From the NCBI RefSeq assembly GCF_000717275.1, contig NZ_JNYV01000012.1, positions 1 to 64,000 of the forward strand: DNA of 64,000 nt, written 5' to 3'. Below are positions 33,403 through 42,000 of this stretch, piece by piece. The position numbers and the translations under genes were made by a program. This stretch comes from Kitasatospora arboriphila. Its GTDB lineage: Bacteria > Actinomycetota > Actinomycetes > Mycobacteriales > Mycobacteriaceae. Numbering within the stretch: the first letter of the stretch is position 1; each line of letters begins with the position of its first letter. The notes beneath the pieces were generated by a model. The model worked only from the letters and a program-made list of their open reading frames with translations, made no database searches and had not been told where the DNA came from.

Positions 33403-33605
33403 CAGCTGTCGCCTCCGAGCATGGCCAGGCGGATGGCGCGGGCGGCGTCACTGCCGCAGTCGATACCGAACAGGTCGGTGTCGATGACGCCGACGACCTG
33501 CTTGCCGCTGCCGTCTTCGCCGCGTCGGGCGGCTTGGGCGGCGTCGGCGACTGTCATGTCGCTGATGTAGGTGCCGTCGTGGAAGTAGACGCTATAACTG
33601 GCCAT
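33402..33605 (-). CDS. Small hypothetical protein, 67 residues
   Basis: MASYSVYFHDGTYISDMTVA and GVIDTDLFGIDCGSDAARAI are the recognisable parts; no family is known to me. Its stop overlaps the start of the QLDLF protein gene by three bases. Confidence 0.55.
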   Translation of the reverse strand: MASYSVYFHDGTYISDMTVADAAQAARRGEDGSGKQVVGVIDTDLFGIDCGSDAARAIRLAMLGGDS

Positions 33606-33622
33606 GAGATACGTCCTTTCGA

Positions 33623-34174
33623 TCAGTGGTCGGTGAGGGCGAGCAGGTCGAACAGGTCATCGGGTTCGGCCATAGCGTCAATCCCGAAAGCAATGCGCAG
33701 CAGCCGTTTCTCCTCGCTGAGGGTGTGGTGGGCCAGGTCGAGTTCTTCGCGGTACTCAGTAGGGGTGTAGTGCCGCTTGTCGCGGCCGCAGCGGCCTCCG
33801 CAGTTGCACCAGTCCCACCGGGCCACCCGCACCGACTGGTAGCGGTGACGGCAGTGCTTCATCTCGGCGATCAGGTCGGAGGGCAGGGTGGCGGCGAACG
33901 CGGCCAGCTCGGCGGTGGTGACCACGACTGAGCTGTGGTGATTACGGCTGTAGGACATGCCCGAGGCGATAGTCCCGTACGCGCAGCGAAAGCCCTCGCG
34001 CAGCCAGTCCGGACCTTCGTCATCGGGTTGACCGTCAGACGATCCGGCCATCGACTGCATCAGGCGGGAGATACCGGTCGCGGGGTCGATGAGGCAGTCG
34101 AGCATCTGCCAGCCGCCGACGGCGTAGCAGAGCCAGCGCTGATCTTTGCTCAGTGTTCCGGAGGTTCTTCCCAT
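33623..34174 (-). CDS. Cysteine-rich hypothetical protein, leaderless
   Basis: A 183-residue protein. WDWCNCGGRCGRDKRHYTPT is a cysteine cluster that could bind metal; the remainder is helical. It starts at the left end of a 35-bp perfect palindrome, so ATG is probably the first base of its mRNA. It heads the minus-strand operon 34174 to 31551. Function unknown. Confidence 0.65.
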   Translation of the reverse strand: MGRTSGTLSKDQRWLCYAVGGWQMLDCLIDPATGISRLMQSMAGSSDGQPDDEGPDWLREGFRCAYGTIASGMSYSRNHHSSVVVTTAELAAFAATLPSDLIAEMKHCRHRYQSVRVARWDWCNCGGRCGRDKRHYTPTEYREELDLAHHTLSEEKRLLRIAFGIDAMAEPDDLFDLLALTDH

Positions 34175-34206
34175 ACCATTACTATACCAGGTATAGTAAT
34201 GGTATG
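34172..34206. promoter_or_regulatory. 35-bp perfect palindrome: symmetric leaderless bidirectional promoter
   Basis: Two exact 17-base arms around a single A. Each arm ends in the start codon of a divergent gene (34204 on plus, 34174 on minus). On each strand TATAGT stands six bases before the ATG, the correct distance for a -10 box of a leaderless transcript. The arrangement makes the two promoters identical mirror images that share one operator. Confidence 0.85.
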
Positions 34207-34425
34207 TCTACGAAAAGCTATGAAGGACATGTCTTCTCTGTTGCTGCCGACATCGACCTGTGCCAGTTCCTTGGGTGCGGGCGGCCTGTGCGGCACGACG
34301 AGACCTCGAGGTACTGCCGCTGGTGCCAAGAGGCGTTCGGGTCGGCAAGGATCCTGGACAGGGACGTGGCCGAGCTGCTGGCCGGGTCTCGATACGTGAG
34401 CGTGCACTGCCAGGAGTGCGGCTAA
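34204..34425 (+). CDS. Small zinc-finger-like protein, leaderless
   Basis: A 73-residue protein. CQFLGCGRPV...YCRWCQEAFG and the final HCQECG form a likely treble-cleft or double zinc ribbon. It starts exactly at the right end of the 35-bp palindrome. It may be the regulator of the shared divergent promoter; that is an inference from position and metal-ribbon type. Confidence 0.65.
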   Translation: MSTKSYEGHVFSVAADIDLCQFLGCGRPVRHDETSRYCRWCQEAFGSARILDRDVAELLAGSRYVSVHCQECG

Positions 34426-34489
34426 AGCCGCACCTGCGCGTTGACCCAACGGGGATGGAAATGTCAGGACTGCCAACAGTTTTGACTCT

Positions 34490-34738
34490 TTGGGTGCGGT
34501 CGGGCGCATTTCCTGGGCCGACAGTGTCTCGAAGCGCTGGGGTGAGCGTCAAGCAGTCCGTCGACACAACAGCCACGCGCTGCGCTTATTTCGCGGCAGT
34601 TCTATCGCCGGACAACTGGACCCACACCTCAGCGCCTACGAGATCGGCATATATCAGGAAATGGAAGCTATGAAACACGCTCTGATCTGCAAGAACGTTA
34701 GCGAAATGTGTTGCAGCACAACAGGATACGCGCTATAA
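34490..34738 (+). CDS. Possible short gene, 82 residues
   Basis: The frame from GTG 34490 has ordinary codon use and gives WADSVSKRWGERQAV... and YEIGIYQEMEAMKHALICK. It ends inside the promoter of the next unit at 34711-34739, which argues against it. No family is recognised. Confidence 0.35.
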   Translation: MGAVGRISWADSVSKRWGERQAVRRHNSHALRLFRGSSIAGQLDPHLSAYEIGIYQEMEAMKHALICKNVSEMCCSTTGYAL

Positions 34739-34739
34739 T
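34711..34739 (+). promoter_or_regulatory. Sigma-70-type promoter for nrdH and the second DnaB-N cassette
   Basis: TTGCAG, 17 bases, TATAAT: near-consensus. It begins a plus-strand run of genes from 34788 to at least 36918. The same spacing and core occur at 6290-6318. Confidence 0.75.
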
Positions 34740-34787
34740 AGAAGCAGAGACAGACCCCAGTCGCACCGAACCCGAGAGGCCGAAACC

Positions 34788-35030
34788 ATGACTGCTACCG
34801 CCATCACCGTCTACACCAAGCCCGCGTGCGTGCAGTGCAACGCCACCTACCGGGCCCTGGACAAAGCTGGAGTCGACTACGACGTCGTGGACATCACCAC
34901 CGACGACTCGGCCCGCGACTACGTGATGAGCCTGGGCCACCTGCAAGCGCCCGTTGTTGTTGCTGGAGAACAGAACTGGTCCGGTTTTCGCCCCGATCGC
35001 ATTAAATCCCTGACCCAGACCGCCGCCTGA
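34788..35030 (+). CDS. nrdH: NrdH-type glutaredoxin
   Basis: An 80-residue NrdH redoxin. CVQC is the active-site pair, and VDYDVVDITTDDSARDYVMS and LQAPVVVAGEQNWSGFRPDR are typical of NrdH. NrdH reduces class Ib ribonucleotide reductase; no nrdE or nrdF is in view. It is the first gene after the promoter at 34711. A longer NrdH-like gene at 58.4 kb is its closest relative in the window. Confidence 0.9.
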   Translation: MTATAITVYTKPACVQCNATYRALDKAGVDYDVVDITTDDSARDYVMSLGHLQAPVVVAGEQNWSGFRPDRIKSLTQTAA

Positions 35031-35044
35031 AAGGACCAACAATC

Positions 35045-35263
35045 ATGACCGCCACACACACCATCGACGCCGAACGCGAAGAGCGCTTGGTCAACGAGGA
35101 CCACGGCGCCGCGACGAACTACTACGCAGGCCCGTTCTGCGGGTGCGGTGACTACAGCTGCCCCGCCAGCGACAACCCGCACGCCCGCTGCGTCAACCAG
35201 GAGTTCCCCGGCGACTACCTGTGCTTCGACGTCGACTCTGAGGGCAACACGATCGTCGTCTGA
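35045..35263 (+). CDS. Cysteine-containing hypothetical protein, 72 residues
   Basis: FCGCGDYSCPASDNPHARCV contains four cysteines in a small cluster, possibly zinc-binding. It follows nrdH by 14 bases and is in the same unit. No family is recognised. Confidence 0.55.
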   Translation: MTATHTIDAEREERLVNEDHGAATNYYAGPFCGCGDYSCPASDNPHARCVNQEFPGDYLCFDVDSEGNTIVV

Positions 35264-35319
35264 GCCACGTTTCATCGCCAACCGCAATCACCAAATACAC
35301 CAGAACGGGGACACCAGAG

Positions 35320-35619
35320 ATGACTACAGCCACCACAACCGCCCTTCCTGACACCGACGATTGCTGCCCCGCGTGCGGCGAGCACTTCAGCGATCCTCAC
35401 GGGCCGGGCTGCCCCAATGCGCCGGCCGTTGACGACGAGGAGGACCGGGCGCAGCAGGCCCGGTTGCACGCGCAGTACGAACAGCGCGCGGCCCGCTATT
35501 GGGTAGGTGCCGAACGGGCCCGGGCTGAGGGGGACACCGGGTATGCAGCCGAGTTGGAAGACCTCGCCAGTCAGTGCCAGCAGTGGGCCACCGAAGCCCT
35601 CACCGCAGTCGCCGACTGA
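35320..35619 (+). CDS. DPHGPGC zinc-motif protein, second cassette
   Basis: A 99-residue protein with CCPACGEHFSDPHGPGC near residue 15 and a helical acidic tail. It is a paralogue of the 6539-6811 protein with the two halves in the opposite order. In both cassettes it precedes a DnaB-N-like gene. Confidence 0.65.
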   Translation: MTTATTTALPDTDDCCPACGEHFSDPHGPGCPNAPAVDDEEDRAQQARLHAQYEQRAARYWVGAERARAEGDTGYAAELEDLASQCQQWATEALTAVAD

Positions 35620-35649
35620 CCACACGCGCATCCACAGGGGGAGACGACG

Positions 35650-36279
35650 ATGAGCACACCAGCAGATGACCAGGGGACAGAGCGTTCAGCGCAGGTGTTC
35701 GACCTCTACACCGGGAACCCACCCGGGCCGGAGCTGGTCGAGGACCGCGACCCCGCCGAACAGGCCGAATCGTTTTTCCTCTGCGCATTGATGTGGGCCG
35801 ACCGGGACACCGCCCTGGCTGCCACCGACCACGTCCGAGCCTCGGACTTTTACGGTGCTGCCGCTGCTGAAGTATTCGGCATCATCCGCCAGATCCTCAC
35901 CCACGGCGGCGAGGAGAACCCGCACACCGCTGTCGTTGTCCTGGGTGAGCTGCGTCGACGCGGCCAAGCCCACACCGCCTCCCAGCTGACCATGCTGCTC
36001 AACTACGTCGCAGACACCGCCACCGCGGCCAACCCCTGGGCGCAAGGTCCGGAGATCACCGGAGTCCAAGCACCCGCGTACGCCGCTGAAGTCCTCGCAC
36101 TGGCCTACCGGCGTCTGTACCGGACAGCTGGCGAAGGGCTCATCACCGCTGCTGAAACCCTGCCCGAAGACGACCTTTTCGAGTACATGGCCGCCCACGG
36201 CCGCCGCGCCCGCGACCTGCGAGATCGCCTCGCCGCCACCCGAGCTGGTGGTCCCGCCGATGAAGGTGCCGATCGATGA
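35650..36279 (+). CDS. DnaB N-terminal-domain-like protein, second cassette
   Basis: A 209-residue paralogue of the 6846-7481 protein. AESFFLCALMWADRDTALAA, FYGAAAAEVFGIIRQIL and the following helices match the DnaB-N layout; no ATPase follows. GGGGGAGACGACG precedes the ATG. It overlaps the next gene by four bases. Inferred role as for its paralogue. Confidence 0.65.
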   Translation: MSTPADDQGTERSAQVFDLYTGNPPGPELVEDRDPAEQAESFFLCALMWADRDTALAATDHVRASDFYGAAAAEVFGIIRQILTHGGEENPHTAVVVLGELRRRGQAHTASQLTMLLNYVADTATAANPWAQGPEITGVQAPAYAAEVLALAYRRLYRTAGEGLITAAETLPEDDLFEYMAAHGRRARDLRDRLAATRAGGPADEGADR

Positions 36280-36491
36280 CAACCAGCGACAACACCCTGT
36301 ACGAGCATGAAACCCCCGAATACCGTGAGCAACTGGTCTACCGGTTGCACCACGATCAGGGGCATTCGCTGTCGGTGCTCTCTGAGATGTTCGAGGTCAG
36401 CCCCGGCGAGATTCGGCAGTGGATGGACGCCTACATCGCCCGCACCGATGCCCACGCCGCGAATCTGCAACCGGGGCTGTTCGATATCTAA
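36276..36491 (+). CDS. Small HTH protein ending in QPGLF, second cassette
   Basis: A 71-residue paralogue of 7478-7687. HHDQGHSLSVLSEMFEVSPG is a helix-turn-helix, and the tail is LQPGLFDI, a Q-x-x-L-F clamp-type motif two residues from the end. It is co-translated with the DnaB-N-like protein. Confidence 0.65.
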   Translation: MTTSDNTLYEHETPEYREQLVYRLHHDQGHSLSVLSEMFEVSPGEIRQWMDAYIARTDAHAANLQPGLFDI

Positions 36492-36525
36492 CAATTTCAC
36501 GACTGTGCCCAGGGGAGGGACACGC

Positions 36526-36918
36526 ATGACCGATGTTGCTGCGTTCATCAAAGACCGCTTACGCGAACAAACTGCGCTCGCGAGGGCAGCCAACGCCACG
36601 TTCACCACAGACAACGAACCTGACGGTGTTCTGCAGCGGTGGGCCTGGGGCCGGCGAACTGACGGCGCGATCGCCGTACGTCACAAAGACGACCCCCGAG
36701 GGGAACTCGAACAGACCCCGGTCACCCAACTAATCGATACTTTCGGCCCCAACGAGGTCTTCAGAATGGCCAATGTTCTGCACTCGGTGGCCGCCACCGC
36801 CAACGACCAACAGCTCATATCCCTGGCGTTCTTATGGTCTGAGCATCCCGACTTCCCGTTCGACGCCAACGCCCACCACCACGCACCGAACCAGAAACCG
36901 ATGGACGGCAGCGACTGA
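36526..36918 (+). CDS. DUF6221-like protein
   Basis: A 130-residue protein. MTDVAAFIKDRLREQTALARA and the tail with WSEHPDFPFDANA match the DUF6221 pattern common in actinobacterial mobile DNA. Function unknown. AGGGGAGGG lies before its start. Confidence 0.65.
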   Translation: MTDVAAFIKDRLREQTALARAANATFTTDNEPDGVLQRWAWGRRTDGAIAVRHKDDPRGELEQTPVTQLIDTFGPNEVFRMANVLHSVAATANDQQLISLAFLWSEHPDFPFDANAHHHAPNQKPMDGSD

Positions 36919-36967
36919 TGCCTGTTGCTATGCCACCAGCACACCGTACGAAGAGGAGATCTGACTC

Positions 36968-37195
36968 TTGCAGTTATCCATGGTCACCGATGACAAGCCC
37001 ATTGCAACCCGCGATGGCCACACGATTTACGTGGTGGAGTTCGGCGATGGCGCGACCGCACGCGTGGCCAGTAAAAAGCCGCTGGCGCCAGGCCAGTTCA
37101 TGAACCTCACCCCCCCCCACCCCGACGACCTCCCCGAACAACCGGCCTACGACTGCGACGGTGTCGTCGCCGACTACCTGATCGTGGACGTGTAA
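36968..37195 (+). CDS. Small hypothetical protein with a 9-C tract
   Basis: A 75-residue protein with a proposed TTG start because GAGGAG lies ten bases before; ATG at 36980 is the alternative. It contains a C9 run at 37110-37118 within the part encoding LTPPHPD, a place prone to slippage. No family is recognised. Confidence 0.5.
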   Translation: MQLSMVTDDKPIATRDGHTIYVVEFGDGATARVASKKPLAPGQFMNLTPPHPDDLPEQPAYDCDGVVADYLIVDV

Positions 37196-37289
37196 GACGG
37201 TGGGCGCGAACGACCGCTGACGTAACGTTTTTCATTAAGGACAAGGGGCACCGGCAGCCTGGTCGTGCCCATGACGGGGGAGATGATTC

Positions 37290-38336
37290 GTGGTGTACGC
37301 ACGATACGAATGGCCTCATGCGAGCAACTCCGTCGCGGTCGTCGGCATATTTTCTACTCGGAGCCCCCAGGACTGGCCTACCGGTGACTACCGGCTGGAC
37401 ATCGGTGTGCAGTTGGACCCGGATTTTGTGCTGGCATACCGGGCGAATCCAGATGACCCGAGATGGGCCAACGTCTATCCGCCCCATGATCCAGCGCTGG
37501 GTTTCCTGCTGCCCTACACGGCTCGCGGGATGGTCCTAGAACTCGAGACCCACGCTGCTGAGCCGCCCCTGCGCGACACGGAGGTGTGGGATTACGTCGA
37601 GCAAGGAGGAAGTGAGTTTGGACTGTTGCCAGCCCGGATTCAGCCGATGATTTTCACAGCAGAAGCTGACCATAATCGGGTGCTCGATCCGGTTCTGGAC
37701 TCAATCCCCGACGGGTGGAACATGATCCGCGTATCGAGTCGCGATCTGCGCCCAGACACCGACCAGACGCTGATACGGCTCGACATCTGGCCCATCGCCG
37801 GACCCGCCGGCCGCACAGTCATCAAAGGCACGTCTCGCCATGCTCCGCCACCGCCCATAACCGCCCCGCCGCATCGCGTGGGGGAGTTGCCGCGCATGTC
37901 TACCGCGAGCGTGGGGTCCGATGAACTCAAGAACGAGTCGGTACTCATTCGCGTCGATTACGACGACTTCGAGGCATGGAATGACGTGTGCAGGGCGGCG
38001 ATCGCACCTGAGCCGAACGAAGGGTTCAGGGCCGACCTCGTCGCGGTCGATAACCCTGCCTACCTCAACAATTCGGTAGAGGAGCTTCTCGAACGGATCG
38101 GTGAGCCGCCACCGTTTTATGTTTTCGTGGCCGACCGAGTGACCCTGACCCATCCCGAGCACCCCATCTTGGCCATCAACATCGGCGGCACCAAACACCC
38201 CGACGAGCACGGGCAAACCCTGCGAGTACTCCCGTCAGCGATGTCGTGGATCGAGAACAACCTGGCACTAGGCAACGCAGACTTCGCCGACTTCGTTCGA
38301 TCCGCGGGCCCTGACGGGATCTACCGTGGCGAGTAG
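37290..38336 (+). CDS. DUF6924-containing protein with extra N-terminal domain
   Basis: A 348-residue protein. The last 130 residues (SVLIRVDYDDFEAWNDVCRA, ADRVTLTHPEHPILAI and SWIENNLALGNADFADF) match DUF6924, an actinobacterial family of unknown role that is usually a stand-alone protein. The first 200 residues are a soluble domain I do not recognise. A proline-rich linker (HAPPPPITAPP) separates them. Confidence 0.65.
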   Translation: MVYARYEWPHASNSVAVVGIFSTRSPQDWPTGDYRLDIGVQLDPDFVLAYRANPDDPRWANVYPPHDPALGFLLPYTARGMVLELETHAAEPPLRDTEVWDYVEQGGSEFGLLPARIQPMIFTAEADHNRVLDPVLDSIPDGWNMIRVSSRDLRPDTDQTLIRLDIWPIAGPAGRTVIKGTSRHAPPPPITAPPHRVGELPRMSTASVGSDELKNESVLIRVDYDDFEAWNDVCRAAIAPEPNEGFRADLVAVDNPAYLNNSVEELLERIGEPPPFYVFVADRVTLTHPEHPILAINIGGTKHPDEHGQTLRVLPSAMSWIENNLALGNADFADFVRSAGPDGIYRGE

Positions 38337-38426
38337 GGCCGCAGGAAGACCACTCGCCATTCCCGCAGCCGCAAAGACATTTTGCTTGATGGGCGTGGCT
38401 GTGAACGACCTCGACGTGGATGTCTG

Positions 38427-38981
38427 ATGAGGGTAGGTGGTGTTGTGCCGCTGCGCTTTCGGGGCGTGGCGGCGTTGATGTGTCTGGGTTTTGTTGTCGC
38501 AGGCTGCAGCGAACCTGACACCGACATCCGAGTCCGCAACCCCACAGGCGGTGTCCAGACCGCTCTACCTGTGCAGGTCACACGGGTGATTGATGGGGAC
38601 ACCCTGCAGGTGCAGATGCCCAATGACAACGAGCGCAGGGTGCGAGTGATCGGTATCGACACCCCCGAAGTCAGCCATCCGCCGGATCAGAACGAGGCCG
38701 AGTGTTTCGGGCCTGAAGCTGCGGAGATGACTACCGCACTCGCTGGTGGGCAGGTCGTGCGGTTGGAGTCTGATCCGGTGGCCGGTGAGGAAGATCGGTA
38801 CGGGCGATTGCTGGCGCATGTGTGGCTGCCCGACGGGTCGTTGCTGTCGCGGCGTCTGCTGGCCGCCGGGGCGGCACGTGAGTACACCTATCAAGGGCAG
38901 GACTACCTCTACCGCAATGAGTTTCGTTCGGATGAGAGTGATGCGCGAGCGGCCGGGCAGGGTTTGTGGGGGAGGTGCTGA
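38427..38981 (+). CDS. Thermonuclease-family lipoprotein
   Basis: A 184-residue exported nuclease. The lipobox is FVVAGC after a basic and hydrophobic start, followed by a staphylococcal-nuclease fold: VTRVIDGDTLQV, RRVRVIGIDTPE (catalytic arginine, aspartate and glutamate), and DRYGRLLAHVWL (second arginine). It should cut DNA or RNA outside the membrane. A degenerate paralogue lies at 54.9 kb. Nucleases of this sort are common near plasmid transfer regions. Confidence 0.85.
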   Translation: MRVGGVVPLRFRGVAALMCLGFVVAGCSEPDTDIRVRNPTGGVQTALPVQVTRVIDGDTLQVQMPNDNERRVRVIGIDTPEVSHPPDQNEAECFGPEAAEMTTALAGGQVVRLESDPVAGEEDRYGRLLAHVWLPDGSLLSRRLLAAGAAREYTYQGQDYLYRNEFRSDESDARAAGQGLWGRC

Positions 38982-39040
38982 GGGAGCTGCACCTGTTTGA
39001 GTGGTTGCTTGTTCGCCATAGCTGTTCGATGCTGGGAGCA

Positions 39041-39051
39041 CTCTGCAACCA
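39041..39051 (+). promoter_or_regulatory. Shared leader motif TCTGCAACCA (copy 2)
   Basis: GCACTCTGCAACCAAAT, 23 bases before the ATG at 39074. The longer match is shared with the site at 47.1 kb. Confidence 0.6.
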
Positions 39052-39073
39052 AATTGAATAGGCGTACTCCAAC

Positions 39074-42000
39074 ATGGCTACCAGTAACTCTGCTGGTCGC
39101 GGTGGCGACCAGTTGGATCTATTTGCCCAGCACAATCAGACAGAAGGCGAAGACAATGAGCGAGGTCAAAGCGGCAGTTCACCAGCGGTATCGGACCGAG
39201 CTGGCGGACCTGGACCGGGCGAGTTACGAGGACTTCGTGACCGATCGGACCGCGGAGATCGAGCAGGCGATCGCGGAGACGACGGCCTCGACCGAGCATC
39301 AGGTGATCGCGGCGTGGGAAACGTCGATGGGCCGCGAAGCCGACCATCAGGAGCGGGTGAACCTGATCAATCAGGCCCGGTTGTCGGCGCAGGAGATCGC
39401 GTTGTCGAATCTGTGGGAGGGCTACCAGGACCCGGAGGACCGGGCGCTGAGGGAGGCCGAACAGGCCCAGATCGAGCAGGCGGCGGCCGAGGAGCGGGCG
39501 ATGCGAGCGTTGCCGGCGATGCAGCGGTGGACGACCTCGGTGGCCAGCGACCCGACGGTGGAGATCGAGGAGCTGACCGAGGGGGTGTGGCCGAGCGAGT
39601 CGATCGGGTTCAAGGTGTACGCGGCGAGTCTGTTGCAGGCGCGCAGCGAGGATCAGATGCGGGTGCCGAGCAGCCCGGACGATCCACTGGCGGTCGAGCT
39701 GGGTCAGGTCGTGGCCGCTCGCCGGGCCGAAGCCGAAGAGCGTCAGGCGCAGTTCCGCAATCGGCGGCGTCAGACCAGTTAGAAGCGTCCCAGGGGCTGC
39801 TGTTTGAGTCCCTGGATGATTTCCGGATCCCCACCGATCCGGCGGTGGTCGATCCCGGTGGCACGCCGTTGCCGGCCGATCCGTCCGAGGTCGAGGCGTT
39901 GCCGTTGGTGGCTCAGGACGAAATGGGTGTGCCGCTCTCGCAGCTGGCGAAGGTCCGAGCCCGCGAAGCCCGCCGCCCCGATGGATCGAGGGTGTGGATC
40001 AAAGCCACCCACGACATCGCCGGTTTGGAACCCGACCCCGAACCCACCGAGACACCGGCACCAACGGCGGCAGAAGAGCCCACCGTGGCCGCTGAGGTGG
40101 CCGCAGAGCCGGTGTTCGTGCCGCCGGTACCGTTCGCCCATCCCGGCGGGGTGTTGGTGCCCTCAGGGGAGAAGGCGAGGGCCCGGGCGAACATCGCCGC
40201 CCTCGAGGTGGCCCGGACGTGTGACACCGAGGGCCGGTACGCCCGCCCCGGCGAGCAGCAGATCCTCTCGGCGTGGTCGGGGTGGGGAGGCTGCCCGAAC
40301 ATTTTCGACGAGCAACGCCCGGAGTGGGAGCCCGAGCGCGCCCAGCTCGCAGACCTGCTGAGCGAGGGTGAGTACCGCGAGGCCCGCGCGTCGACGCTCA
40401 ATGCCCACTACACCGACCCGGCGATCGCCCAGGTGATGTGGACGGCGTTGGAGCAGGCCGGTTTCGACGGTGGCCGGGTTCTTGAACCAGGTTGTGGCAG
40501 CGGCAACTTCATCGGATTGGCTCCGGAGTCGGCGACGATGGTGGGGGTGGAGCTCGACCCGACGACCGCGCGGATCGCGCACCTGCTCTATCCGAACGCC
40601 CAAGTCCGTAACGAGGGATTTGAGCAGACCCGCGTCCCCGATCACAGCTTCACCGCCACGATCGGCAACGTTCCGTTCGGCTCGTTCTCGGTCCCGGACC
40701 CGGTCCACAACCCTGGCCGGCACCGCATTCACAACCACTTTGTCATCAAGTCCCTGCACCTGACCGCACCGGGCGGATATGTCGGGGTGATCACCTCGGC
40801 CTGGACGATGGACTCCACCGACGACAAAGCCCGCCGCGAAATCCACGACATGGCCGACCTGGTCGGCGCGGTGCGGTTGCCGTCCAACGCCTTTGCCCGG
40901 GTGGCGGCCACCCAGGTGGTCACCGATGTGCTGGTGTTCCGCAAACGCGAACCCGGCGACGAGGTACCGAACCCGGCCACGGTCGACTGGCTGCATTCGG
41001 GGCAGGTGTGGGTCGACGGCCGGGGCGGTGAGCGCCAGCTGGTGGCGCTCAATCAGTTCTTCGATCTGCACCCCGAAGCGGTTCTGGGGGAGGTCCGCGC
41101 CGAGAACGGGATGTACCGCGACAACCAGCTCACCGTGGTCGCCGACGATCTCGCGCAGGTTCCGCAGCAACTGTCCACCGTGCTGTCGAGGCAGGTGGCC
41201 ACCGCTGTCGACCAAGGTCGGGGTTTGACTGCCCGTCCGCGCGTGATGCGTGCCAGCGACTTTGACGCGGGCATGGCCACGGCCCGCGAGTTGTATGGCG
41301 ACCGCACACCGATCGGGCGGGTCGAGTACGACACCGAGGCCGATGAGTTCGTGCGTCAAGGCCTTGAGGGCCGCGAGGTGGTGAAGATCCCACGGTCGCG
41401 GAGCACCGAGACCCGGCATCTGCTGCGGCTGCGTGATGTGTCCGAGGCGACGATCGCCGCGCAGCGCGGCGATGCTGACTTCGACACCCGGGAGGCGCTG
41501 CGCGCTGAGCTGGGCACCATCTACGACGGCTATCTGGCCGCCTATGGTCCGATCAACCGGGCCAAGATCACCGGTGGCCGCGACCGCACCCCCGCCGAAG
41601 GGAAAGCGAAGTTCGCTGTGGCCGAACAAAAGTGGCGGGAGAAGAACGCCGACCAGGACGGCATCGCCTACGACGGTCCGTTGCCCGAATCAGTGGCCAG
41701 CGAGCTGGAGGAGAAGGCGTGGCAGGCCTCGCCGACGATCCGGCGGCAAACCCACATCGAAGCGCTACGCCAAGACCCGTCACTCGCCACCTTGCTGGCG
41801 TTGGAGCGCTATGACTCCGAGACCGGGGAGGTATCCAAGACAGCGATCTTCTCGCGCGATGTGGTGACCAAACCAGCACCGATGACCTCGGCCCAGTCGC
41901 CGGAGGAAGCAGTCTCGATCGTGCTGGGCGAATCCGGGACCATCGACCTCGAACGCGTCGCTGACCTGCTGGGGACCAGCCGAGTGCAGGCGCGGGAGCA

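Noticed and set aside
37110-37118. C9 tract as a phase-variable switch
   Set aside because: It lies in a small unknown gene with an uncertain start, and one sequence gives no sign of variation.
40163-41629. 488-codon minus-strand frame within the helicase gene
   Set aside because: It is antisense to conserved methylase motifs and has a shadow-type composition.
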